Source: JABDLO01 sp035327565
Lineage (GTDB): Bacteria > Bacteroidota > Bacteroidia > Chitinophagales > Saprospiraceae
Length of the DNA stretch: 64,000 nt
Assembly: GCA_035327565.1 (NCBI GenBank)
Contig: DAOLDB010000012.1
Coordinates: 1 to 64,000 of the forward strand
Reading direction: 5' to 3'
Positions 37,147-45,334 of the stretch are shown here, piece by piece; position 1 is the first letter of the stretch, and every line of letters starts with the position of its first letter. The notes beneath the pieces were generated by a model that was not told the DNA's origin, did not search any database, and worked only from the letters and a program-made list of their open reading frames with translations. A program made the position numbers and the translations under genes.

Positions 37147-38028
37147 CTACAGTTTTTTGTTCCAATACCTTAGCAGGCCGGACACGCTCATCCATGAAGG
37201 GTTGGCTGCTTCATACCGAAGTATATCATCTTCAGATAAGTGGGCTTTTCGAAGTTGTTCAGATACATAGGATTGAAACAACGGAGTGATCTCTTCCACA
37301 GCCGATTGTTTAAGCGCATAGGGTTTCATCCATTCCGACCAATCTTTTAAATTGGCTTTCAGTGATTTCCAGTGGGATTCAAGATCTTCAATGATGCCAA
37401 AGTGAGTTAAGAACAACTGGTTTACCGGAAGGGATTCCATCAATAGAATGGACGCAAACCATGCCTCCAGGTCAATATCAGGAGGAGGACAGGGCGGATG
37501 AACAATTCCTTTTTTAATTTTAATGCCAGCGGCATCTCCTGTAAAAAGTATATTATCCCATTGCCAGACGATATGGTGGGAAGCATGACCCGGTGTATGC
37601 CAGGCTACAAAAGATTTATCACCGATATTCACAGCTGAGCCATGTTTCATATCAATTAATGACGATTCAGGAATAGGCTTCAATAGCCCCCATAATGTGT
37701 CCATTTGACTTCCATAAATTCGTGTTGCGGATCGAATCAACTTTTCAGGATCAATCATATGCGGCTTACCTGCAGGGTGTACATAAATAGTGGCATTTTG
37801 TTCAGCAAAAGCCCAGGCAGCACCTGCATGGTCAAAATGTATGTGAGTAAGTAAGACATGTTTGATATCCCTTATATTAAAACCAATGGATTCTACTTTT
37901 TTTTTGAGGTTGTCGTAAGTAGAGAATGGACCGGTTTCAATGAGTACGGGTCCTTCCATGGTTTCTACTATAAAGCAGCCAATGACATGGTCAAACCCCT
38001 GAAATTTTAAATCAATAATGTGTACCAT
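37147..38028 (-). CDS. MBL fold metallo-hydrolase
   Basis: Metallo-beta-lactamase-fold hydrolase of 293 residues. The metal ligands are all present: HIHFDHAG (about 62-69), HTPGHASHH (about 143-151), GDAAG (about 165) and THFG (about 209). No signal peptide, so cytosolic. The C-terminal extension of about 60 residues has no recognised domain. It stands alone on its strand. Likely a thioesterase or glyoxalase-like enzyme; the subgroup is not resolved by eye. Confidence 0.88.
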   Translation of the reverse strand: MVHIIDLKFQGFDHVIGCFIVETMEGPVLIETGPFSTYDNLKKKVESIGFNIRDIKHVLLTHIHFDHAGAAWAFAEQNATIYVHPAGKPHMIDPEKLIRSATRIYGSQMDTLWGLLKPIPESSLIDMKHGSAVNIGDKSFVAWHTPGHASHHIVWQWDNILFTGDAAGIKIKKGIVHPPCPPPDIDLEAWFASILLMESLPVNQLFLTHFGIIEDLESHWKSLKANLKDWSEWMKPYALKQSAVEEITPLFQSYVSEQLRKAHLSEDDILRYEAANPSWMSVSGLLRYWNKKL

Positions 38029-38638
38029 TATAGGAAAGATTTATAATCGCGAACTAAATTTGTAAATACTTAGCAATCTGTACAAATGAGTTGTTTTGTC
38101 ATGATTTTTGCCTTTGAACAAACAAAATTGTCTCCCTCCTCAAATCTTTGGGGGCTTAGAATGGAAATAATAGATGACAGTTTTACAAAAATCCTGCCAA
38201 AACAAGAACACTATCATCAATTTTTATGGGTTGAAACCCGGTGCAATTCATTTTTCACTGCCCTTGATTTTTTGGAGAGTAGTTACCTAAATTTAAAATT
38301 TTTAAATTCATTAATGCAAAAAAATGGACTGTATTTAACTCCAATTCTATTTACATATATTTGAGGGCATTTGTAATGAAAGGTTTTCATCAAAAAATGG
38401 AAACCTTTCATGAAATCCTGGAATATTTCCAGGGTTTCGAAATTTTTTAACGGATTTTATTCACATATTCTGTTGAAAAAGAAATATATGAGTAGAATGG
38501 TTATACTGATGATCTATTGTCTGTTTCATAATTAAAGTTCATTACATTTTAGTTTTTGGGACAATAAATTATACCTGATAGAATGGTTTACATTGAAAAA
38601 TAATCTGTCAGTAACAAACTAAAACTAAATATTAATCT
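38029..38638. other. 610-bp intergenic region containing a dispersed repeat
   Basis: Spacer between the MBL gene and the methylmalonyl-CoA epimerase gene. Contains copy A of a dispersed repeat (38387-38491). The 92-codon plus-strand frame at 38086-38364 shows no protein-like pattern. Promoter of the epimerase operon presumably lies at its right end. Confidence 0.5.
38387..38491. repeat. dispersed repeat, copy A (about 105 bp)
   Basis: Aligns without a gap to 63673-63777; by hand I count 14 mismatches in 105 bases (about 87% identity). It contains a perfect palindrome CCTGGAA-TAT-TTCCAGG (38417-38433), lost by substitutions in copy B, and a TTTCGAAA site. Non-coding in both places and next to no transposase. 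Confidence 0.7.
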
Positions 38639-39043
38639 ATGCAAAAGATAGAACATATAGGAATTGCGGTATCCAATCTCGATCATGGAGAAAAAGTTTA
38701 CAGCTGGATATTGGGAGTAATGCCCTACAAGCGGGAGTTAGTAGAAGAGCAGGGTGTTATCACTTCATTTTTCCGTTGTGGATCGAATAAAATTGAATTG
38801 CTTCAATCTACTGTAGCAGGAGGGGTGATCGACAAGTTTATCGAAAAAAAAGGAGAGGGTATTCATCACATTGCTTTTGCCGTAACTGATATTCTCAAGG
38901 AAATGGAGCGACTCAAATTGCTGGGCTTTCAATTACTACAGGAAGAGCCCCTTGCCGGTGCTGACAATAAATGGATTTGCTTTGTACATCCGAAAGATAC
39001 TCAGGGTGTTTTGATCGAACTTTGCCAGGAAAGGAATCAATAA
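38639..39043 (+). CDS. mce: methylmalonyl-CoA epimerase
   Basis: Interconverts (R)- and (S)-methylmalonyl-CoA in the propionate/odd-chain pathway; a VOC-fold metalloenzyme. Product 134 residues. Family marks: IEHIGIAVSNLDHGEKVYSWILG (first half, His6), KIELLQ, GIHHIAFAVTDI (second His) and GVLIELCQ (metal Glu near the C-terminus). The stop is followed one base later by the ATG of a TauE-like transporter gene, giving close coupling. Genes of methylmalonyl-CoA mutase are not in the window. Confidence 0.92.
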   Translation: MQKIEHIGIAVSNLDHGEKVYSWILGVMPYKRELVEEQGVITSFFRCGSNKIELLQSTVAGGVIDKFIEKKGEGIHHIAFAVTDILKEMERLKLLGFQLLQEEPLAGADNKWICFVHPKDTQGVLIELCQERNQ

Positions 39044-39044
39044 C

Positions 39045-39839
39045 ATGGAAGAGATCACCACATTTCATTATATTTTACTGGTGGTGGGGGGCATTTTTGC
39101 CGGTTGTATGAATACTTTAGCCGGATATGGTTCGGTCATTACATTGACATTGCTGATGGATGTGATTGGACTCCCGGCAAATCTTGCCAATGGATCAAAC
39201 CGGATCAACGTTTTTGCAACGTCTCTGGTAAGTACTTCGGTTTTTTACAGACATGGCAAGTTAAATATTTCAGGAAGCAGCAGGTATATCATTTCAGCCT
39301 TTATTGGAGCAATGGCAGGGGTTTATGTGGCCACAATTGTTTCAAATGAATCTTTCAAAGAGGTATTCAGGTTTTTGCTAATACTGTTATTCGTACTTTT
39401 GTTAGTTAAACCCCATCGATGGCTAAGAAAGGAATCATTGCCAATAAGACCTTCTTCCTGGGTTGTGGTGCCTTCATTTTTATTAATTGGGTTTTATGGG
39501 GGTTTTATCCAAATGGGAGTAGGGATTCCTGTTTTGGCTGTTCTGGTTCTGGTTGCAGGGTATAATCTGATTGAAGCCAATGCTGTCAAAGTAGCTATTA
39601 TAGGCATTTATACATTTGTAGTGATCATGATTTTCTGGTCAAATAAATTAATTCATTGGGAGGCAGGAATTATATTGGCGGTAGGTGCCTATGTAGGTAG
39701 CTGGATCACAAGTACATTTTTGTCCAGGCACAAAAAAGCGACGGTAATAGCCTACTGGTTACTTATATTGGTCATCGTAAACATTATTTTATATCAGTTT
39801 AATTTTTGGGCATGGATTGGAGAATCTATATTTTCATAA
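39045..39839 (+). CDS. sulfite exporter TauE/SafE family protein
   Basis: Inner-membrane transporter of 264 residues with 7-8 hydrophobic helices. The TauE/SafE pattern is present: GGIFAGCMNTLAGYGSVITLTLLM (first repeat), GFYGGFIQMGVGIPVLAVLVL (second repeat) and LANGSNRINV. Family members export small sulfonates, sulfite or other organic anions. Starts one base after the mce stop and its end overlaps the next gene by 28 bp, so the three genes are a tight operon. Substrate unknown. Confidence 0.85.
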   Translation: MEEITTFHYILLVVGGIFAGCMNTLAGYGSVITLTLLMDVIGLPANLANGSNRINVFATSLVSTSVFYRHGKLNISGSSRYIISAFIGAMAGVYVATIVSNESFKEVFRFLLILLFVLLLVKPHRWLRKESLPIRPSSWVVVPSFLLIGFYGGFIQMGVGIPVLAVLVLVAGYNLIEANAVKVAIIGIYTFVVIMIFWSNKLIHWEAGIILAVGAYVGSWITSTFLSRHKKATVIAYWLLILVIVNIILYQFNFWAWIGESIFS

Positions 39840-41035
39840 TTAGTTTGATTTCTAATGGATGTCTTCATTTGTATAATGTACACAATCCTTTGGAAGATAT
39901 TATGGCTTCCGAAATACCGGCGATAAAAAGTGTTGCAGATAGTCTTAATCAATATGAATTGCAAATTATTTTTACCCCATTGTTTGAAAAAGATGGCCAG
40001 TGGAAGCCGGGTAAAAGGCATACTTTCCGTTTAGATACTACACACTATTTTTATCCTGCCAGTACGGTTAAAATGCCTGTTGCTTTTTTAGCTTTGCAGA
40101 AGTTAAAGGAATTACGTGAAAAAGGATACCCTCTAACCCGTGACACCCCTATATTTTTTGGAGAGGGCAGAGCCCCAATGACTTCTATGGATTCGGATAC
40201 TTGTTCATCGTCTGGATTGCCTACCATAGCATCAATGATTGAACAGATATTTACGGTCAGCGATAATATTTCCTATGTTCGCTTATATGAGTTTCTCGGG
40301 CAGGAATACATCAATAATGAATTGCGAAAGAAAGGCATTTTCACCAATTCCAGAATCATCACACGGGTGGGAGTAACGGGCTTTTCGACTGAAGAAAACC
40401 GCTATGTCAATCCTTTCTATTTTGGCAGTAAGGATTCTCCTTTGTATCAGGAGGAATTGAGGTATTCTCATTTTCAAATACCGGAAGTTGAAAGGCTTAG
40501 CTTAACTTTTAAAGGGAAGGGCTATTTAGATCAGGATGGAAATCTTCAGGATGGTGCTTTTGACATGAGTGAAAAAAATTTTATTAATCTGCCGGATCTG
40601 GAACGTTCGCTTATGGTTGCCCTATTCCCTGAATGGTATGATGAATCCTCAAGATATACAATTGATGAGGACGATGATCAATTTTTACAGTCCACACTGG
40701 TCAAATTACCTAAAGATTTTCCATGCTATTCAGATACTGCCCGATATTATGACGGATATGTAAAATTCTTTATGTATGGAGATACAAAACTGCCTATTCC
40801 ACAAAATATAACTATAAAAAACAAGGTGGGTTTTGCTTATGGAACATTGACTGACTGTTCATATATAGAGGATCGTCAAAGGAATATCCGTTTTTTCCTG
40901 ACTGCAACAATACTGGTGAACAGAAATGGAATTTTTAATGACGGTGTATATGAATACAAAGAGCTTGGATTGCCGTTTATGGCTGCTTTAGGTCGTGAAG
41001 TGTACCGTTATATGGTCAATAATTATGGGGATTGA
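39812..41035 (+). CDS. secreted serine hydrolase, class A beta-lactamase-like
   Basis: Exported protein of 407 residues, start ATG 39812 (MDWRIYIF; the TTG at 39806 is not needed). The N-terminus is hydrophobic and ends NGC (about 18), a lipobox-like site. The three motifs of the serine beta-lactamase/PBP fold are seen: STVK (in PASTVKMPV, nucleophile Ser), SDN (in TVSDNISYV) and a K-x-G triad (KNKVGFAYG). The distance between them fits the class A type, but a long insert separates the second and third, so this is likely an uncharacterised hydrolase rather than an antibiotic resistance enzyme. Overlaps the TauE gene by 28 bp. Confidence 0.75.
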   Translation: MDWRIYIFIISLISNGCLHLYNVHNPLEDIMASEIPAIKSVADSLNQYELQIIFTPLFEKDGQWKPGKRHTFRLDTTHYFYPASTVKMPVAFLALQKLKELREKGYPLTRDTPIFFGEGRAPMTSMDSDTCSSSGLPTIASMIEQIFTVSDNISYVRLYEFLGQEYINNELRKKGIFTNSRIITRVGVTGFSTEENRYVNPFYFGSKDSPLYQEELRYSHFQIPEVERLSLTFKGKGYLDQDGNLQDGAFDMSEKNFINLPDLERSLMVALFPEWYDESSRYTIDEDDDQFLQSTLVKLPKDFPCYSDTARYYDGYVKFFMYGDTKLPIPQNITIKNKVGFAYGTLTDCSYIEDRQRNIRFFLTATILVNRNGIFNDGVYEYKELGLPFMAALGREVYRYMVNNYGD

Positions 41036-41086
41036 ATAATAAAGTGTTTGATATCGGCTACATTGTAAAGGTTTTAAATATAAACT

Positions 41087-41275
41087 TTACGGGGGATAAA
41101 TACCGCGCACTGCAGCCATTTGGAAAATGGATTTTTTAATGTCATCTATGGTTTTCCGGATATGTGGATGTTGCTGCATGGCCTGGAGGACAATTTTCTT
41201 TTCACTGTCGTCTGCTACACCCATAGCAAATGAGATAATTAATTGCATGTTAATACGCTGCCTGATTTCTTTCAT
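41087..41275 (-). CDS. small protein like the N-terminal sigma-binding domain of RskA/FecR-type anti-sigma factors
   Basis: Product about 62 residues from the ATG at 41275 (MKEIRQR). Its middle and end, QLIISFAMGVADDSEKKIVL and QHPHIRKTIDDIKKSIFQMA, then GIYPP and a stop, follow the zinc-finger-less anti-sigma N-terminal domain of Bacteroidota, where the segment ending PP is normally followed by a membrane helix and a periplasmic part. Both are absent. No ECF sigma gene lies within the window. It stands opposite the fasciclin gene, a common neighbour of such anti-sigma factors. A small free-standing regulator or a truncated remnant are both possible. Confidence 0.5.
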   Translation of the reverse strand: MKEIRQRINMQLIISFAMGVADDSEKKIVLQAMQQHPHIRKTIDDIKKSIFQMAAVRGIYPP

Positions 41276-41507
41276 GGTTTGCCAACAAATCACAACTTCA
41301 ATAAACCCCTCGATAAGGATTACAATTACTTATAGAACAAATAAATAAATTTTATGTTCTCAAATAATTGATATTTCGGTGCAGGCAAATAAATCTGGGA
41401 ATTCGGGGTGTTTCGGCAATGGTTTTGTTTAACAAATGGCAATTAAAAACTAAACAAAAATTAAATTGTGATGTTTAAATGCCATTCATTCACATAAAAT
41501 TATAGTC

Positions 41508-42041
41508 ATGAAAAATGTAATCAAAGGTATTTTTGCTTTATTTTTTTTATTTGGATCCATTTCTAACACTTATTCCCAAGGCATAATGGTAGGATATGAC
41601 AACGATGTTGTCGACATTGCCATCAGTTCAGACGACCATTCTACATTAGTTGCTGCTGTAAGGGCGGCAGGACTTGTGGAGGTATTAAAAGGTGAGGGGC
41701 CTTTTACCATTTTTGCCCCAACGAATGCGGCATTTGCAAAGTTGCCACAAGGGACAGTCTCTACTTTGCTTCAACCTGAGAATAAAGATGCATTGACCGG
41801 AATATTGACCTATCATGTTGTTGCCGGTAAATTGGACGCGTCCAATGTACTCAAAGCAATCCATGACAATAATGGGTCCATCGAACTGAAAACTATCAAT
41901 GGAGCAAAATTTACTGCTAAATTGTGGGAAGGAAATGTAGTTTTGAAGGATGGTCAGGGCAATAAAGCTATAGTAATTGCAACGGATTTAATAGGTACGA
42001 ATGGAATCATTCATGTGATCGATTCCGTTATATTACCGTAG
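41508..42041 (+). CDS. secreted fasciclin domain protein
   Basis: A 177-residue secreted protein with signal peptide (about 1-24, ending TYSQ). The fasciclin fold marks are DIAISSDDHSTLVAAVRAAGL, the hallmark FTIFAPTNAAFAKL (about 66-79), TYHVVAGKL (about 104) and NGIIHVIDSVILP at the end. Such proteins mediate adhesion in the envelope. Stands alone, with a terminator downstream, and on the opposite strand has a small anti-sigma-like gene. Confidence 0.92.
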   Translation: MKNVIKGIFALFFLFGSISNTYSQGIMVGYDNDVVDIAISSDDHSTLVAAVRAAGLVEVLKGEGPFTIFAPTNAAFAKLPQGTVSTLLQPENKDALTGILTYHVVAGKLDASNVLKAIHDNNGSIELKTINGAKFTAKLWEGNVVLKDGQGNKAIVIATDLIGTNGIIHVIDSVILP

Positions 42042-42110
42042 TCCAGATGGGGACCAGTGAATTGATGAAGCTTCAATTTTGTGTTATCTCAATTACTGGA
42101 AGCATATTTT

Positions 42111-42142
42111 AAAAGCGGGAAGTAATATCCTGCTTTTTTTTT
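42111..42142 (+). terminator. intrinsic terminator after the fasciclin gene
   Basis: AAAGCGGGA pairs with TCCTGCTTT (one G-T pair) with a 7-base loop AGTAATA, followed by a run of T's. It ends the fasciclin transcript. Confidence 0.8.
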
Positions 42143-42247
42143 CAAGAAAATTGATACCTCTGAATTGACTTGAATAATTCATCCATAATATTTCTATGTA
42201 TAAATTCCATGTATTCAGATACCTTTTAAAATTCTATTGTCTCCCAC

Positions 42248-42280
42248 TTGATGAAAAGGTCAAAATTTGGCGTATCTTTG
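42248..42280 (+). promoter_or_regulatory. predicted Bacteroidota-type promoter of the 42359 gene
   Basis: TTG (42248-42250), 22 bases, then a perfect -7 box TATCTTTG (42273-42280). Spacing is one to two bases long compared with the consensus. Transcript would have a leader of about 70 bases. Confidence 0.4.
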
Positions 42281-42358
42281 AAGGAGTTTTTGGATAAGGT
42301 TGAATGTTTCCGTATCGATATAACTAAGCATTTTCTTATACAATCCAGGCAATAATAC

Positions 42359-42955
42359 ATGGGGAAGCCGGTAGAAAAACCAGATATTTTAAAAAAGTAC
42401 GCCCGGTGGATCGATGAAACCTCGGACGATGAATCTCTCATTGACAAAAATTTGCTGGGACTTTATGACGAGCTAATAGATCCATCTTTAAAGGGATTTC
42501 TTGATGATCTTTTGATTGTACTGGCTGTATTAATTACGGCAAGTACACTTTTATTTGTCTGGGTGATAGGGCAATACTGGGGATTAACTATACCATTTTT
42601 CTATTTTGCAGTTTGGTATATTTATCAGTTTGACGTAAAGATGATGATGGAATCAATTGCTGACAAAGAGGTGCTTCCTGATGATTCACAATTGATGTTC
42701 AATGAATTGAGAAAAGCCCGCGACATTCGTTTCCGCCGACTTATTTTTACAATTTTCACTTATTCTGTATTTTTTACCTTGGGTTTGATCATGACCGGCA
42801 TGACATTTTTTGCTAAAAGCATATCCACTTCCAGTATAATATTGATGGGGTTTTTATGTTCAGGAATATTCAATGTATTGATTTTCAGAAAAAGTGTATT
42901 CCGATACATTCTACTTGACCGGAGATTTAAGTTGATAAGAGATCAACAGGAATAA
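42359..42955 (+). CDS. hypothetical membrane protein
   Basis: A 198-residue protein with four predicted membrane helices (about 50-68, 72-90, 125-147 and 157-175). The first 45 residues are polar and acidic (DETSDDESLIDKNL). No family recognised. Translated from ATG 42359. The 3' end overlaps by 13 bp the convergent 72-residue gene. The upstream promoter-like boxes support it as a real gene. Confidence 0.6.
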   Translation: MGKPVEKPDILKKYARWIDETSDDESLIDKNLLGLYDELIDPSLKGFLDDLLIVLAVLITASTLLFVWVIGQYWGLTIPFFYFAVWYIYQFDVKMMMESIADKEVLPDDSQLMFNELRKARDIRFRRLIFTIFTYSVFFTLGLIMTGMTFFAKSISTSSIILMGFLCSGIFNVLIFRKSVFRYILLDRRFKLIRDQQE

Positions 42956-43161
42956 TGATGCCATAAAGGCAATTCATTGATGATTTGCTGTATATGTGAT
43001 AATATATTTTCTACTCCGGTAATTCGGTTATTGCCTTCACACAATACTATTTCTTCCTCTTCATGACTCAAAGCCAGTGTATAGGCCAGACAATTTTGTT
43101 CCAGCAAATCCATAACTGTACTCAGGTTTTCATCAGGATATTTATATTTTAATGCCAGCAT
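42943..43161 (-). CDS. hypothetical small protein, glutaredoxin-like pattern without Cys pair
   Basis: Product about 72 residues, start taken at ATG 43161 (MLALKYKYP). The order of strands and helices (KYPDENLSTVMDLLEQ, then YTLALSHEEEEIVLCEGNN, then GVENILSHIQQII) resembles the N-terminal glutaredoxin-like domain of glutathione S-transferases, but it lacks the CxxC of a thiol oxidoreductase and carries a single Cys at a shifted place. Small size and weak likeness leave the call tentative. Overlaps the 3' end of the membrane-protein gene by 13 bp. Confidence 0.5.
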   Translation of the reverse strand: MLALKYKYPDENLSTVMDLLEQNCLAYTLALSHEEEEIVLCEGNNRITGVENILSHIQQIINELPLWHHYSC

Positions 43162-43315
43162 TCTAATCAAGTGATGGTATTGAAAATAAAGTTTTTAGCC
43201 AAAATCAGGGATGGATCCTGTTATCTTTTCTTCAGAAAAATCCTATTATAATCAATTTGCTTTAGCAATGATCAGTGATGCTTCATGGTGTTCCGTTCAA
43301 CAGCATCATACAAAA

Positions 43316-43672
43316 CTATAATCGCTGATCTACTTCAGCAATGATCAGAGGATCGTAATTCTTGCAAACTTTTGAAAGTGAAGTTTTCGCTTTTAAGCGT
43401 ACATCATCGTTGATAAAGCATGAAATCGACACCAGGCCAAACATCATGACACTCAAATCATCAGTATATCCTAAAAAGGGTGTGAGATCAGGAATGGCAT
43501 CGAAAGGTGCAAGCAGATAAGCAAAGGAAGAAAGAATAATATTTTTTGCCCAATTAGGCGTTTCCTTTCTTCCGTAAGCATGGTACATTAACAATATGGC
43601 ATACACCATTTGTTCACCTAAAGATTTCACCTTTTTTGTGATGAAAATTATGATATTTTTTAATGGCATCAT
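43316..43672 (-). CDS. DUF1232 (YkvA-type) membrane-associated protein
   Basis: Product about 118 residues, start ATG 43672 (MMPLKNIII) after rejecting an upstream TTG. The DUF1232 core is SFAYLLAPFDAIPDLTPFLGYTDDLSVM, with the conserved LxPxDxIPD and DD residues, flanked by hydrophobic helices. Function of the family is unknown. It lies 73 bp upstream of the end of the redoxin-like gene on the same strand. Confidence 0.8.
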   Translation of the reverse strand: MMPLKNIIIFITKKVKSLGEQMVYAILLMYHAYGRKETPNWAKNIILSSFAYLLAPFDAIPDLTPFLGYTDDLSVMMFGLVSISCFINDDVRLKAKTSLSKVCKNYDPLIIAEVDQRL

Positions 43673-43744
43673 TGATGAATAAACATGGAGATCATTCAAT
43701 AAAGTTCATTTCGGTATAAAATGTAAATTAATCATATCAATGAT

Positions 43745-44302
43745 TCAATTATTTTTCCATTTAATATTGCATCCCATTGAAGGATATTGCTCTTCAACAG
43801 GGAGGTTCTGCAACGTCAGATCAATGGCATTTCTTAAATCTTTTCCTGTGATAGGATTGCCATTTCCAGGAGTTGAATCATCCATTCTGCCTCTGTAACT
43901 AAGCAAAAGTTGGCTATTAAAAACGTAAAAGTCCGGAGTGCAGGTGGCATCATACGCTTTGGCAATTTCCTGTTTTTTGTCATAAAGGTAAGGAAACGGA
44001 TATTTCAATACCTTAGCTACGATTCTCATTTTATCGGGGTCGTCGTCAGGATAGGCCTCGGCATCGTTGGAAGAAATAGCGATAAAGGACACTCCTTTGT
44101 TTCTATATTCTGAGGCAATTTTTACCATTTCCTGATTGACATGGATCACATAAGGACAATGGTTGCAAATAAACATAATCACAGTAGCTCGTTCCGATTT
44201 AAGATCATTAAGGTTCATATAATTTCCACTGACAGTATCTTGCAATGAGAAGTGTGGTGCTTTGGTACCTAAAGGGAGCATATTAGATTGAACAACTGCC
44301 AT
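43745..44302 (-). CDS. thioredoxin-fold protein, AhpC/redoxin family
   Basis: Product about 185 residues from ATG 44302 (MAVVQSNM), 2 bp after the stop of the M15 gene, so co-transcribed. The redoxin fold shows SLQDTVSGNYMNLNDLK near the N-terminus, the active-site motif CNHCPYV (about 46-52) in place of classic CxxC surroundings, and CTPDFYVFN, all features of the Bacteroidota thiol-disulfide/peroxiredoxin-like subgroup. No signal peptide is visible, which suggests a cytosolic enzyme. The reductant partner is unknown. Confidence 0.85.
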   Translation of the reverse strand: MAVVQSNMLPLGTKAPHFSLQDTVSGNYMNLNDLKSERATVIMFICNHCPYVIHVNQEMVKIASEYRNKGVSFIAISSNDAEAYPDDDPDKMRIVAKVLKYPFPYLYDKKQEIAKAYDATCTPDFYVFNSQLLLSYRGRMDDSTPGNGNPITGKDLRNAIDLTLQNLPVEEQYPSMGCNIKWKNN

Positions 44303-44304
44303 AA

Positions 44305-45114
44305 TTACAAACAATTTTGATTAATACCTAAAATATATTTCTTTACAACACCGATGGAGGCTGCTGTGTTTGATCCCAGAAAACCGGTGATCATTTCATC
44401 ATGGATGTTCTCTTTAGCAAACAGCGTCAAAGGTTGTGATACAGGCATATAGGTCCAATGCCATTTTTCTTCAAAATATCCAGATGGTCTTTCATCAGAA
44501 AAAGCAGTATAGGGTTGACAAAAGCCAAAGTGTGAAGCATTGGATTGCAACCAAAGATATAGTTTCAATCCCTCTCCTTTATTAAACCATTCATTATTGA
44601 ATGAATTCAGATCAATATCGGTTCCCCAGTGATGCCTTGAGGTGCCAGGCATGCTACTGTATTCCAATATTCTCAGAGCTTTTTCTTCAGGGTCTTTTAT
44701 ATCCCTGGACACATTAGTGCCATCTGATAATAAAACAGTTCCATTCCATTTTCTTTCCCATATTCCTTTCTGATATTCAAAATTTCTGGTGGCAGACCTG
44801 ATTTGCAACTTGATCCCCTCAAGTAGAGCGGATTCATACATGACCTGAAAGCTTTCCAATGCATCTTTACGTATAAACATACCTTTTCTGTCAGCGTATT
44901 TGATAGGTATTTCACAAAAATCAGGATGCAATGAAGGATCAAATTGTCCCATTACATAGGATATTGTTAAATAACTGGAATCTTGTTCCCTCTGCGTTTT
45001 CTGGGTCAAAGCTTTGACTTCAACATTCCTGACCGGTTGATCATGTTTGAATTCACAACCAGGTAAACTAAACAGGAACACAAAAGCCGGAATTAAAATA
45101 CAAAAATTTTGCAT
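44305..45114 (-). CDS. M15 family D-alanyl-D-alanine carboxypeptidase (VanY-type) lipoprotein
   Basis: Peptidoglycan peptidase of 269 residues acting in the periplasm. Lipobox LPGC (about 17-20). Zinc-site motifs are present: SRHHWGTDIDLNS (about 159-171, first His-Asp pair) and EKWHWTYMP (about 216, second His). The N-terminal half carries the LQIRSATRNFEYQKGIWERKW segment seen in the family. Followed on the same strand by the redoxin gene with 2 bp between, so likely an operon. Confidence 0.87.
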   Translation of the reverse strand: MQNFCILIPAFVFLFSLPGCEFKHDQPVRNVEVKALTQKTQREQDSSYLTISYVMGQFDPSLHPDFCEIPIKYADRKGMFIRKDALESFQVMYESALLEGIKLQIRSATRNFEYQKGIWERKWNGTVLLSDGTNVSRDIKDPEEKALRILEYSSMPGTSRHHWGTDIDLNSFNNEWFNKGEGLKLYLWLQSNASHFGFCQPYTAFSDERPSGYFEEKWHWTYMPVSQPLTLFAKENIHDEMITGFLGSNTAASIGVVKKYILGINQNCL

Positions 45115-45334
45115 GAAGAAAAATCTTGGAATTGAAGATTAGGAGATATTAAAGATAAGCCTTTTTCCGAAATAGAGTAAGCTGGCACATATTTTCAATA
45201 TCATTCATTTCTTTTATATAGAAAAAATCTTTGAAGGTGATCAGGTATTCATGTACTATTTGTATAGTAATTCGTTATCATGGTAAATGGGATAGCTATT
45301 GATTGTATTCTTTCAATAAATAATTTTTTAGTAT

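Larger units (their letters stand above)
42042..42358. other. 317-bp spacer with terminator and promoter
   Basis: Holds a terminator (42111-42142) and a promoter candidate (42248-42280). The rest is AT-rich and shows no gene. Confidence 0.4.

Noticed and set aside
38086..38364. 92-codon plus-strand open frame
   Set aside because: Composition does not look like protein, no domain, and no start signal.
40800..41035. The serine hydrolase as an antibiotic-resistance beta-lactamase
   Set aside because: STVK, SDN and KVG are present, but the length and large insert differ from true class A enzymes; a resistance role is not supported.
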